Source: Anaerococcus jeddahensis (GTDB lineage Bacteria > Bacillota > Clostridia > Tissierellales > Peptoniphilaceae). Taken from it: DNA of 64,000 nt. Where the stretch lies: the NCBI RefSeq assembly GCF_001182725.1, contig NZ_CWHU01000004.1:1-64000 (forward strand), given 5' to 3'. Positions 55,701 through 62,405 of the stretch are shown piece by piece. The notes beneath the pieces were generated by a model. It was not told the DNA's origin. It worked only from the letters and a program-made list of their open reading frames with translations, and searched no databases. The first letter of the stretch is position 1; each line of letters opens with the position of its first letter. The position numbers were made by a program, and so were the translations under genes.

Positions 55701-58700
55701 ACCTGATATACCTGTTTGGTTTGGTTGTACAGTTATAGTAAATGGATAGGTGCCAGTATTTTTGGCATAATATTTACTTGGTATCATACCTATAAGGTCA
55801 ATAGTAGCTGTGGCTGGACCTCCCGCAGTCTTATCATTAAATACATAAGTTAATAGATTAGTTTCATAGTTGAAGTATGGATCTGCTACTTCTTTTCCAT
55901 TTATTTTAAGTTTTGGGAATCCATTAAAGTATTGGGTGAAGTCAAGGTTAGGATCAAATTGTATTTCAAATCTATCGCCTTTATTTGATTGAGATAAAGT
56001 AATATCTGCGTGATATTTTAAAGATTCGTATCTGTAAGCTTCCCATACCTTTGGTCTTTCACCACGGCTGTAGGATTGTCCTTCGTTGTAGTCAAGCCAT
56101 TGGTTAACACTAGTTACTATATTATTACTATGGTTTCCAACTTCTTCTCCCTTTTCTATAAAGTAATCTTGACCTGGTTGTGGCCTAGCTGATGAATTTT
56201 CAAAACGAGGAGTATATGATACTTCGCTAGATTCGTTAACTTCTACTTCAAAGTAGACTCCGTTTTTCTCATATCCGTCTGGAGCTTTAACTTCTTCGAC
56301 AATATATTTTCCTTCTGGATATTCTCCAAAACTTGCCTTACCATTTTTGTCGGTAAAGACATTTTTAATGATGTTTCCTTCGCTATCTTTTAATACAAAT
56401 TCGGCTCCAGAAAGTCTATCTCTCTTGCCGTCAGTATAAGTATTGGAAAATTTGAAAATTTCTATTGGCTTCTTTTCAAATGGGGTATTTTTAATAGTTA
56501 TTGTTGGCTTATCATCTGCACCGCTTGTATTTTTGCTTAAAGTCACAACTTTTTGTATACTTGCTTGATTTGCTGTATCTTCATTAGTTAACCAATCATA
56601 ATATAAGTTTGCTGAATTATTTTGACCAATATTAGCCTTAACCTTTACCAAGAATCCCCAATCGCCTGCAAATCTTTCTTTTGGGAAGTAGATTTGATAA
56701 CCAGTTCTTCCTGTGTAAGCATCTGTTGTATTTTGAGTGCCTGTAATCTTATTTCCGTGGTTGGCGTTTATTACATCATTTCCAAGCATGGAAGTATATT
56801 GATCTGCAATTTGTTGTTCCATACTGTATTTAACATTTTGTCTATATCCTGGAGATACATTGTATGCTGTTACATCTGTAATATTTACGCCTGGTATAGA
56901 AATATCAAGTCTTGTATTTCTATCAGTTTGCCCACCTTGTCTTGGAGCTATTGGTTTTAGGTATAGGTAGAATTCTGCATTACCTTTGGCGTCAACTTTC
57001 CCATAATGCATAGCATTCATATAGTCTGGCCAGTTCGGATATTTGTTGTGTTCTACTACTTCTGTTTTTCCTGCTGGTTGTGAGAAGTCGACGTTTTTAC
57101 CAGATACATTTACATTACCATCATCTGATATAGTTATGGTCTTGTTTTCTCCATCTAATTTGTAGCCCTTTGGAGCTTTTGTTTCTTTAAATGTATAAGT
57201 TCCTGGTGGAATGTTTGTAAATGTGGCTTCACCGTTCGCATCTGTCACTACACTTACTCCAGAGCCCAATAAGTGGAAGTTTGCTCCTTGGAGTTTCTTA
57301 CCAGTTTTGCTATCTACCTTAACTATTTTAAAAGTAGCGGGCTTTTTATTATCGACCTCCATTAGTGAGTTTAAGATGAAGTGATTTTTGTCACTATAAT
57401 TGTAGTAACTTGTGTTTTCACTATATTTATATTGCTTTGTTCCTATGGTTACATCATTTGTAGGGAAAGTTTGTTTTATTTTATGATCAATAAAACCAGC
57501 TTCGCCTTTTTCATTTATATTCCAATATTTAACATTAGGAACTGTGAAATATCTTTGCTTAGCATTTTGTTGTGCATCTACATGAACACTTCCTAAATTT
57601 TTTCCACTTTTATCAACAACATTTATGTCTTGTTCAGGCATATTTTCGTGGCCTTGTGGAAGGTTCCAGTGTTGGTCTATAGGTAGGTCTCTGAATCTTG
57701 ATATAGAAACACCTGAAACACTGTAGTTATTCGCTTTATCTGGATTAGTTAGACTTGTATCCATTTCATAAACTGCAATATTTCCTACTGGTTGGTGACC
57801 TGATGGATTTTCGTTTTTAAAAGGCTCTCTCTTTAATTCGACACTACCATCAATACTACCATTAACAGTCTTCACAACCATTTTACCATCTTTATCTAAA
57901 CCATAAACAGCAGTTTTACCAGTTTTAAATGTTTGATTATCTAGAGTTCTAGTTTCAAGAGGAAGCCCTAAATTTCGATCTCCAGATGATATACTATCTG
58001 TGATTGTCCACTTAGCTGTATTGTTTGATGTGAATTCACCTAGTATTGTAGTTCTGTTGTTTATACCAACGCGAGTTGGTGTAGCAGTGTCAATTCTATC
58101 TTGGGAATAACCTTCTTTTTGAACAAGTCTCACTGCTCCGGCCTTATCCTTTTCTTTTATAAAAACCGAAATATCAAGCATGTATGAGTCTTGTTTATTT
58201 GTTACCGGTGTATAGAAAGTATATAAAAGCTCTTGTGAAGAAGACTTTAAATCATGGTGTTTTGAATCGACTATTCCAAGTTTTCCTTGTAATTGATTAG
58301 TAAAATCAGAATCTTTTAATTCAGTACCATTTAATTTAGCCTTTTGAATTTTCCCAAGTCCTGAACCTTTAACTGTTGTTAGGTTTAACTTTAATCCGAG
58401 TGCTTTTAAATCTTGGTTAGAGCTTATCCTTATGCTCCAATTAATTCCTTTCATTTCTCCATTTTCTACATCTGGAGTTCCGTTAGAATCTATATTTACT
58501 TTATAATCGCCACTATTATCATCTATTACTTGAATTACATCTTTTCTTCCAGGTTCAATGATTGACCCAACTGAGTTACCATTTTTGTCGATTTTTTGTG
58601 GAACTAAATCTTTTGATGCCTTTACTCCAAGTCCTGATACTTTGTTAGTTACTGTGAAATTACCATTAGCATCAACTTTTATGTTATCCACATTGTAGTC

Positions 58701-60452
58701 AACAGGAATTTCTAGTGGTATTTGTAAATCATCAGTTATTTCTTTTTCCAACTTGTAAGTTATGGAATTTGTAGTTTCATTATAATTTGGTCTTGCAATA
58801 ACATTTCCATTTTCATCTTTTATTGGCTCAAGCGTTGAATCGTCATTTACTTTGAGTTTATCATCTAGCTTGATAGTGAATGATTGTGTGGTTGGAATAT
58901 TTCCATTTGCTACTGAAGCGTCAAATCTTGTTTTAATAATAAATTTCTTTTTACTTAATTTTTCTTTTTCTTCAGCAGTAAGATCTCTTGATCCCATAGC
59001 AGCCATTAGCACTTGTGGGCTAAAGTTCTTATCGGCATCTTTTTCGATAAGTGCTTTGATTGCCTCTTCGTTATCTGCCATAAGCTTGGCTTGTTCTTCT
59101 TGTGTAAGCTTATATTTTTCAGAAAAGCTTGTTAGAAGATTTTGAATTTCTTCTAGGCCGTTTTTCTCATCTGCTAGGGCATTTTTTAAGTCTTTGTCTG
59201 CTCTTTGAAGATCTGTAAGTCCAAGGATAGATTTTATTCCGTCTAATAGACCCTTTTTTTCTTTTTTAGAAGAAGTTTTGCTTTCTTCTTTTTTCTCTTT
59301 TACAAGTTTTGAGAATTCTTCTTTCTTTTCTTTTTTCTCTTTACTTGTTGCAGGTATTTTTTTCTCTTCTTTTTTATCTTCATTTGAAGATGAATCTATC
59401 TTTTTGTCAGTTTGTTTTTCATTATTAGAAGAATCTATTTTATTTTCTTCTGATTTTTTTGTTTCTTCTTTTTTATTAGAATCAGTTTTTGTTTCTTTTT
59501 CTTCTTTTGAAGTTTCGTTTGATTCTACTTTTATTTCTGTTTTGCTTTCTTTTTCTTTATTTGAATCTTCTTTGGAGTTTTCTGATTGTTCTTCCTTGTT
59601 TGATGAAGATTTTTCTGCTTTGGCTTTTTCTTCTTGGGGTTTTTTTGCCTCTTCCTGTTTTTGTTTTTCTTCCGCCTCTTTTTTAGACTTTTCTTCTTTG
59701 CAGGTTTTTAGATTGTTATAATCTTCTTCTAATTTTTTTGTATCGTACAAAGATTTTTTATCGTTTACTAAAAGGGCAAAGATATCCCCTTGGTTTTTGA
59801 TTTTCAAATTTCCTTCTTGGTCTTTTTCGTAAAGGTTAAAATCTGGGTCTAGTGATTCGTATTGAAGGAGTTCTAGGTTAAATATTAGCTTATCTTCGTC
59901 TAATAATTTTTGATTTCCTTTTTCGTTGAAATCAAAATCATCCATTATTTTGAAATCTATGTATGAATAGTTTTCTCCATAAGGATTTTCTTTTTCTTTG
60001 TCTTTATTTTCTGCTTCTTCTTTTGCTACTAATTTGAATCCGTTTTCATCTTCGATTATTTCCAAATCAAGGTCAAGTCCTTGGGCGTTTAGCATATCTT
60101 TAACACGCCAATATTCCTTGCTTGCCTTTTCATTTGTTTCAAAATATTTATCATCAAATAATTTTAGGTCATTTCTTTTTACAAGCCTAAATTTGGAGTT
60201 TGTATCTGGAATACTTACGGCTATCGTGAATTTATCTTGGTCTTTTTTGGCTTTCTTTTTGTCGTAAATTTCCTGTGATTTTTTGATTGATAGGTCAAGA
60301 TCGGGATCATCTTCGAGCTTGTCGACCGATTTTATGGAATTTGGATTTTCATCTTCTGCCTTCGAGCTAGTTGCAAAAGCTGGCAAGATTACTTGTAATA
60401 CCATAAAAACTGCCATCAATAGTGACATCATTTTTCTTGCTAATTTTTTCAT
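46776..60452 (-). CDS. Giant (4558-residue) SpaA/Cna-B multidomain surface protein
   Basis: Start ATG 60452 (KKLARKMMSLLMAVF signal, RBS AAAGGAG); an upstream in-frame ATG at 60494 has no RBS. Residues about 255-410 are a Lys/Glu/Ser coiled linker. Adhesin-like beta domains fill much of the rest. About ten SpaA/Cna-B modules, each ending E-T/V-x-A-P-x-G-Y, begin near residues 1044, 1327, 1844, 1950, 2264, 2960, 3384, 3634, 4070 and 4194. Four divergent InlB-type repeats (FTMPASNVAVSATFKEK pattern) lie at about 2620-2935. The C-terminus has LPFTHG, a hydrophobic helix and KKKNKG, a wall-sorting-like signal with His in place of the expected Gly of LPxTG. Expected role: stalk-like adhesin. No sortase gene is in the window. 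Confidence 0.92.
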   Translation of the reverse strand: MKKLARKMMSLLMAVFMVLQVILPAFATSSKAEDENPNSIKSVDKLEDDPDLDLSIKKSQEIYDKKKAKKDQDKFTIAVSIPDTNSKFRLVKRNDLKLFDDKYFETNEKASKEYWRVKDMLNAQGLDLDLEIIEDENGFKLVAKEEAENKDKEKENPYGENYSYIDFKIMDDFDFNEKGNQKLLDEDKLIFNLELLQYESLDPDFNLYEKDQEGNLKIKNQGDIFALLVNDKKSLYDTKKLEEDYNNLKTCKEEKSKKEAEEKQKQEEAKKPQEEKAKAEKSSSNKEEQSENSKEDSNKEKESKTEIKVESNETSKEEKETKTDSNKKEETKKSEENKIDSSNNEKQTDKKIDSSSNEDKKEEKKIPATSKEKKEKKEEFSKLVKEKKEESKTSSKKEKKGLLDGIKSILGLTDLQRADKDLKNALADEKNGLEEIQNLLTSFSEKYKLTQEEQAKLMADNEEAIKALIEKDADKNFSPQVLMAAMGSRDLTAEEKEKLSKKKFIIKTRFDASVANGNIPTTQSFTIKLDDKLKVNDDSTLEPIKDENGNVIARPNYNETTNSITYKLEKEITDDLQIPLEIPVDYNVDNIKVDANGNFTVTNKVSGLGVKASKDLVPQKIDKNGNSVGSIIEPGRKDVIQVIDDNSGDYKVNIDSNGTPDVENGEMKGINWSIRISSNQDLKALGLKLNLTTVKGSGLGKIQKAKLNGTELKDSDFTNQLQGKLGIVDSKHHDLKSSSQELLYTFYTPVTNKQDSYMLDISVFIKEKDKAGAVRLVQKEGYSQDRIDTATPTRVGINNRTTILGEFTSNNTAKWTITDSISSGDRNLGLPLETRTLDNQTFKTGKTAVYGLDKDGKMVVKTVNGSIDGSVELKREPFKNENPSGHQPVGNIAVYEMDTSLTNPDKANNYSVSGVSISRFRDLPIDQHWNLPQGHENMPEQDINVVDKSGKNLGSVHVDAQQNAKQRYFTVPNVKYWNINEKGEAGFIDHKIKQTFPTNDVTIGTKQYKYSENTSYYNYSDKNHFILNSLMEVDNKKPATFKIVKVDSKTGKKLQGANFHLLGSGVSVVTDANGEATFTNIPPGTYTFKETKAPKGYKLDGENKTITISDDGNVNVSGKNVDFSQPAGKTEVVEHNKYPNWPDYMNAMHYGKVDAKGNAEFYLYLKPIAPRQGGQTDRNTRLDISIPGVNITDVTAYNVSPGYRQNVKYSMEQQIADQYTSMLGNDVINANHGNKITGTQNTTDAYTGRTGYQIYFPKERFAGDWGFLVKVKANIGQNNSANLYYDWLTNEDTANQASIQKVVTLSKNTSGADDKPTITIKNTPFEKKPIEIFKFSNTYTDGKRDRLSGAEFVLKDSEGNIIKNVFTDKNGKASFGEYPEGKYIVEEVKAPDGYEKNGVYFEVEVNESSEVSYTPRFENSSARPQPGQDYFIEKGEEVGNHSNNIVTSVNQWLDYNEGQSYSRGERPKVWEAYRYESLKYHADITLSQSNKGDRFEIQFDPNLDFTQYFNGFPKLKINGKEVADPYFNYETNLLTYVFNDKTAGGPATATIDLIGMIPSKYYAKNTGTYPFTITVQPNQTGISGQKYNKNIEAFFDAYDSGNNEPVQNYYFREIYEENGQYYVDVISYYNVIGDRNPYKKVNPKTLAYNWITTKFQGGNIANWVGEGTEPRQVLDRVKIYRTEANVRTINNDFLVNDYMPLSMGYNAEQNPDIYRPVFNASIDPNQNATISQNGITLVYDKGQINPNGKLIDNKNQPLKINMPSINNGEGYVIEQRFKIPDIDAFNNKWRAFVMNNGNLKSAFASGANKSFAKGDQTGGETPKYYKEDVGVINKKYTPGQFKIIKSNEADKSKLAGATFELTDANNNTIYRTSGNNGELSFTNLAPGSYTLKETRAPKDFIKSEKRWTVNVYADGSVRIAQIGILGSDESYFGNNENIIIMPVSNKPTGTEFRIYKKDSDGKPLQGAKFVIKNKEGTKVKDGESNANGVVEFKDLTQGNTYIIEESQAPSGYKKLDKKWVLVIDKDGNKKVYNYRGSSETTTTLNSILEKPNVNWVDVAGRSLDGWELYDNRYTGWTGNFPTPYKMGTRIVGINRKDRYIIQRYVINPEAVSIGATTATIHREKPEYPNMDWYSGALNSGEEFQVFKLNKPVTGVISDIRLAEYGATDITSGVKKDVDNTHSGQPQRLKLTLPATDKPLVVDIKVPYKEESGGVGTGMDWTENGTTYWKSDYYERASVIKEASPVVSNDGNIVGSYISEGSLDVTNEFKTFDFKLQKVKDNDNTKNIEGAKFKLTGPGEGGEEREITTGKDGIISFDKLKPGIYKLEEIEPASGYEKSNVDWTVRITSDGNKYIKVNKKTGVTEENTKLVKPNTNGTNTNTSVRTLAYRGFLENNSRILANKNLSEAPSLNSMEEFNTGERLKLAENTLEFSEESISSPLRAASDWQKVDPNASTGRRDNIQNKDLASTKITEINKVDKKFRQVFLLKDYSSTSKREVQFHRQPEDYGINLSDGGKTTYKIYTVDSKSTLDNPIKIKDVTTACTQTFPTPSGKKQRIMSVIPATIRGPLYVEIETPYNNQYGVGLGVDYTYSKGTPPWGKDSTLWIADSYDKEASINKNLVSSFDLNITSGGNGSVTASKSTGINQGENITLTVKPEDGYQLEKLTVAGVDKTNSVENGQYSFTMPASNVAVSATFKEKLYSIWTQTVDHGSISANRNSNLKVGDTVKITANPESGYKLEKITYNDNNGDEQTISLPAAGDITFTMPAYSVTLTAHFVDDRPSYNVEVTQAQGGTITAEPNTNVKAGDTVSLSATPSEGYLLDKFVVKDASKNPVTVNENNQFTMPNSKVTVTATFKEKPKNVYPISIEPSQNGSVSVKASATNGEEVTVSVNPDDYYELASLTYNGQAINKDAQGNYKFKMPDKPVSIAASFKQKEITGPQDGEITIPSDGELIKITNKQTGLDLKIFKRDSNSRPLEGGKFTLKKTKEDYKTQDNTFTPMDGISSSDGKLVFTDKNGKEQTLALQPGYYVLEETKSPSGYKKAQAPWKIHVYEDTTTNQLKAEYQGPDETPNSFVSSDKALDGYDPNKTQGQNIIKTTNSGIKYAARLTNINTEGKTYIQRIYIDTRGYNGPVNVQIKPVIKREELDAPGQPPKIGYEGKYGVKTAYRSTYEIKGLDKNPTDAKLNDIFRNYTIANDDVSVVNTARWRPFDWGFDEDQLNLDPGVYYIDVEGFYDDNITKENIGKIKMDIDFMTPRYFWQADGFNQNGTQHFKLGGSYQAGAETFGLVYQEDQYVNGELKKKGTPTPWGAYKPDGQKYPNWLSKAFTDWNNVPRKFGIVAVPNGYEDKKIESVTTSINIRPLYSSTKKTQVGPEGMDIVNDEETYNITFSKHGRDNKDEDINGEDVTKRRLEGAVFKLQEYVINGYKDVEGSTISSAFNGYFGFRGLKPGRYQLIEVKAPEGYKPINGPLLQFTVETIKTNSGNIVDPESGKVVDIKSINVKFAETDTKTYKLSDLSMVNPDDSDQIIKVSSVDSKKISIKDSKIVNPTTNAIVNLNDLIIVTADGYGYPIKQIKIVDGSSGYISLEYDKANGVYQYVPEKSTSEKDGKLVDFVTSATAKNMGKIINEKPGKGEVTVKKFDGNKQILPGAKFKITNKETGKHEEGTVGTDGTLKFTALNIGDYRLEEVKSPDGYINNKQVWNFTIGGEGLDPYSGEAPQRRKDVSSSIQISESKLSVLNPESKNDGLLSDNQKEMHPHFGEVFEFANKYTIDSNLKINPGDYFVLQLSDNIDLHGIMENHITNLDIIADGVGTIAKADYNRKEGTITYTFTDYADTYSLVEFSNKLKAYINLNKVPSNSTESIGRGVIGHDMITNSINVVYDSMTAREKYLATDGYWYEKTENHLNLGSKIIKFNPDTGEFVHYYYVNRDRSNTPRSRFYYSPDQDIENMNIEYYKLDGNANLDELMPLSFGVNEDNPRLPAPVQIRSRSYLGAGQEESISFNNGLNNNSSYIFKVTGKVSGKDKSSYVAHGKLQMIDYPGRYVTRWDGHYAYENDATAKANLEIQAVNPENIIKFKKVDQDGNPLAGAKFQLQYQEDGQWKVDASRDKTTGEDGVFEYTKLKPGSYKVIETSAPTGYKKAEDPVAVFDVDENGRIIRKDKVNKPVSGTAANTSNNEEEHGITPIEIVNKKEQKISFVKVDAANKDTKLEGAEFEVWYKKEKTGEYSDTELKLYQNDKGDKLVLNKDETAPTEYKAVDKFTTGKDGKIEFTFHENGYYALKETKAPSGYIKPRDYVKEFVVKDGKVQEEKYLTEMKVSKTKSEFYANGMHDVYNADITMRFNPDHEKITYEQGKSKITLSGLPLNNEYYENNIDTKKGITIDARLVNTSSRSSAKSYTVPLSQYGTDSKGNITIDLYELVKELEKKTGDSFESENTIELSMYSTLALSTVLDINSKIEIGDGKDKISEDRTFHIGTKGDEKVNHSYKFTTSKEISKDSETNAYTPIEIENKKLSLPFTHGLRAWIGFTIIGLILMLLAAYYYNKKKNKGLNLEKNS

Positions 60453-60621
60453 AATAACTCCTTTATTTAATATTGATGAATTTCTAATTTTCATTTCTTT
60501 TTAATAAATATTAAAATATATTTAATTTATTTTTCTGGTGTATTTTATTAAAGCAATTGATTAATTTTTTTCTTTATTTGTCTTAAATTATTAGAAATTC
60601 AGACACTTTTACTTATAACAA

Positions 60622-60650
60622 TTATAGCTCTTTACAAATTTTTAGTCAAC
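60622..60650 (-). promoter_or_regulatory. Promoter of the giant surface-protein gene
   Basis: Minus strand TTGACT (60645-60650), 17-bp spacer, TATAAT (60622-60627), giving a leader of about 160 nt. Confidence 0.8.
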
Positions 60651-60715
60651 GAATTTTAGTTATATTATTGAAATAAATTATAAATATAAATTTTTTTCTA
60701 AAAAAATTTTTTAAC

Positions 60716-60751
60716 AAAAAAATCCCCTTAATTTTTTTCAAAATTAAAGGG
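60716..60751 (-). terminator. Esterase gene terminator
   Basis: Minus strand CCCTTTAATTTT...AAAATTAAGGGG then TTTTTTT, close to the stop codon. Confidence 0.8.
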
Positions 60752-60763
60752 AAATTTATAGCT

Positions 60764-61732
60764 TTATTTTTCAAATTGGTCTAGGACCCACAAGTAGGAT
60801 TCTTCTGTTATTTTGTTCCAATAATCATAATCATGGTCAAATTCTTTGCCATCCTTTTTAAATTCTGTGTTTACCTCGGCTTCTTCTAATTTTTTGTTGA
60901 ATTTTTCTATGTCGTTAATTTTTATTTTTGTATCGCCCTCGGCTGATCTTATATAGAAATTTATATCTTTTGACTCTGCGTTTATGAAATTTGTAGGAAA
61001 TTTTTCCTTATAAACATCGTCTGACCAATTTTGTATTCCGTCTGAAAATGCAAGATAATTTCTTCTAATTAGGCTATCTTTGTCAAGCTTGTACCAAAGG
61101 GTTGGGGAAATTAAAAGTGCTTTTGTAAATAGGTCAGGATTTTTTAGGGAAATACTTGCTGCCCCATATCCTCCTACAGAAATCCCTCCGATTGCTCTGG
61201 AATTTTTGTTTGCATCAGTCTTATAATTTTCGTCAATTTCTTTTATCAACTCATCTTTTATTGCACTTTCCATATTTTTATCGTAATCGCTATTTATAAA
61301 AAATGAAGTAAATCCATCAACAAAAACCACAATCATTTTATTTTCTTTATCTTTCATGATTTTATCGAGGACATCTTTTGTATTGGATTTTTCAAGAATT
61401 GATGATGAATTTTCTCCAAATCCGTGGAGCATATATAAAACCGGATATTTTTCATGGCTTTTTTCATCATATCCGTTTGGAAGATATACCTTATACTTCC
61501 AATTTTGCTTTAAAATTTCTGAATTTATTGATCCATCAACAACTTTTCCTTGGTCTTTTTTTGAAACTGTAGAGTTTTTATTTTCCTCATTTGATTTTTT
61601 TGATTCCTTGCTAGAAGTGGAAAGTGTTGAAGCTGATGAAGGATTTGCCTTGTTATTTTTATTACTACAAGCACTAAAAACAATCCCCAAGCTAAGGACT
61701 CCTATCATTAATTTCATTTTATTTTTTATCAT
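60764..61732 (-). CDS. Esterase-family lipoprotein (alpha/beta hydrolase)
   Basis: 322 residues. A lipobox VFSAC at residues about 18-22 follows a hydrophobic signal, so the mature protein should be a membrane-anchored lipoprotein. A Ser/Asn/Lys-rich linker covers residues 25-70. The rest matches the esterase D/FrmB-like fold: YPVLYMLHGFGEN near residue 98, the nucleophile Ser in GGISVGGYGAA near 172, and a C-terminal FDHDYDYWN with the likely His. The substrate is unknown. GAGGTG precedes ATG by 5-6 bp. It is next to, and co-directional with, the giant surface-protein gene, but each has its own terminator. Confidence 0.9.
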   Translation of the reverse strand: MIKNKMKLMIGVLSLGIVFSACSNKNNKANPSSASTLSTSSKESKKSNEENKNSTVSKKDQGKVVDGSINSEILKQNWKYKVYLPNGYDEKSHEKYPVLYMLHGFGENSSSILEKSNTKDVLDKIMKDKENKMIVVFVDGFTSFFINSDYDKNMESAIKDELIKEIDENYKTDANKNSRAIGGISVGGYGAASISLKNPDLFTKALLISPTLWYKLDKDSLIRRNYLAFSDGIQNWSDDVYKEKFPTNFINAESKDINFYIRSAEGDTKIKINDIEKFNKKLEEAEVNTEFKKDGKEFDHDYDYWNKITEESYLWVLDQFEK

Positions 61733-61805
61733 ATATTCACCTCAATTTAATATTGTATCTATTATACAATAGGGATAAAAATTCTTCAATCTACAAATTT
61801 TTTCA

Positions 61806-61838
61806 CAAAAAAATCCCAGTTTTTTTAAAGCCAGGATT
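61806..61838 (-). terminator. Terminator between the Fst-like locus and the esterase gene
   Basis: Minus strand AATCCTGGC...ACTGGGATT followed by TTTTTTT; would stop minus-strand transcripts coming from the tRNA side. Confidence 0.6.
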
Positions 61839-61888
61839 AAATTTAAATAAAAATTTAACTTTTGATTTGAAATAAAAATATTTTTCTG

Positions 61889-61920
61889 TGATATAATAAT
61901 TTTGCCTATTGCTTAATAGG
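61889..61920 (+). promoter_or_regulatory. Toxin RNA promoter and 5' hairpin
   Basis: Extended -10 TGATATAAT (61889-61897). TTGAAA at 61867-61872 is a poorly spaced -35. The transcript would begin with a CCTATT-GCTT-AATAGG hairpin (61905-61920) whose 3' arm includes the AGG before the toxin start. This is comparable to the RBS-sequestering stem-loop of Fst RNA I. Confidence 0.6.
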
Positions 61921-61932
61921 TGAAAAGAGGTG

Positions 61933-62031
61933 ATGAAATTGTTAACCTCAATATTGGAAAATTTTATTTTTCCCTTGTTGGTTGGACTTATACTATTTTT
62001 TATAAAAAAGTATTATTCCGAAAACAAGTAA
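61933..62031 (+). CDS. Fst-like type I toxin, 32-residue membrane peptide
   Basis: ATG 61933 opens a 32-codon frame. The peptide starts MKLLTSILENFIFPLLVG, continues as a hydrophobic helix (LILFFI) and ends in a charged tail KKYYSENK. The P-x-x-VGL core matches the Fst family of plasmid pAD1-type toxins, which insert in the membrane. AGGTGAAAAGAGGTG precedes it. It is flanked by a direct repeat over codons 2-7, a symmetrical terminator and a convergent promoter, as in par loci. It is too short for normal ORF thresholds. Confidence 0.82.
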   Translation: MKLLTSILENFIFPLLVGLILFFIKKYYSENK

Positions 62032-62034
62032 ATG

Positions 62035-62064
62035 AAAAGACAGTAGTTCGCCCTACTGTCTTTT
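62035..62064. terminator. Bidirectional terminator of the toxin-antitoxin pair
   Basis: AAAAGACAGTAG and CTACTGTCTTTT are perfect inverted arms around TTCGCC, with extra Ts on the plus strand. It can end both the toxin mRNA and the convergent antitoxin RNA. Confidence 0.85.
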
Positions 62065-62132
62065 TTTGTGGTGATTCCACATTGTTAACCTCAATTCCTT
62101 GAATTATTCAAGGATTATAAGAGAATTCCTCT
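62035..62132 (-). ncRNA. Predicted antitoxin RNA (RNA II-like)
   Basis: Convergent transcript of about 95-100 nt from the promoter at 62140-62167 to the shared terminator. It includes the complement of ATTGTTAACCTCAAT at 62081-62095, which is identical to 61938-61952 at the toxin start. It can therefore pair with the toxin mRNA at its translation start and again through the shared terminator. GGTGAT (61929-61934 and 62070-62075) is a second shared direct repeat. Confidence 0.72.
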
Positions 62133-62139
62133 TACTTAA

Positions 62140-62167
62140 AGTATATCACAAAATCCTATTTTTTCAA
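62140..62167 (-). promoter_or_regulatory. Promoter of the antitoxin RNA
   Basis: Minus strand TTGAAA (62162-62167), 16-bp spacer, TATACT (62140-62145). It begins 13 bp beyond the 3' end of the tRNA-Ala gene. Confidence 0.7.
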
Positions 62168-62179
62168 GTTTTTAAAAAT

Positions 62180-62255
62180 TGGTGGAGAATAGGGGATTTG
62201 AACCCCTGGCCTCTTGACTGCCAGTCAAGCGCTCTCCCAACTGAGCTAATTCCCC
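62180..62255 (-). tRNA. tRNA-Ala (anticodon GGC)
   Basis: Minus strand cloverleaf GGGGAATTAGCTCAGTTGGG at the 5' end, anticodon loop CTGGCAG with GGC between CTTGA/TCAAG arms, GGTTCAAATCC T-arm and encoded CCA. The G3-U70 pair, the alanine identity element, is present. 76 nt. Confidence 0.97.
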
Positions 62256-62339
62256 AAGTGACTTTTTCCTAAGAGTAAAGAAAAAGTCTAATATTTATTT
62301 AATTATACCATATTAAATTTAATAAAGCCTATATATTAA

Positions 62340-62371
62340 GGTAGGAAATATCAAATTCAAATTTCCTTACC
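62340..62371 (-). terminator. Possible terminator of the isochorismatase gene
   Basis: GGTAGGAAAT...ATTTCCTTACC hairpin about 35 bp after the stop. There is no clear T-run on the minus strand. A short direct repeat TTACCGTTT follows. Confidence 0.4.
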
Positions 62372-62405
62372 GTTTCTTACCGTTTTCTTAATTATTCTCA
62401 TGATT

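Noticed and set aside
61920..62102. A 60-codon plus-strand frame across the Fst-like locus
   Set aside because: It is out of frame with the better-supported 32-codon toxin, runs through the terminator hairpin and the second direct repeat, and shows no recognisable protein.
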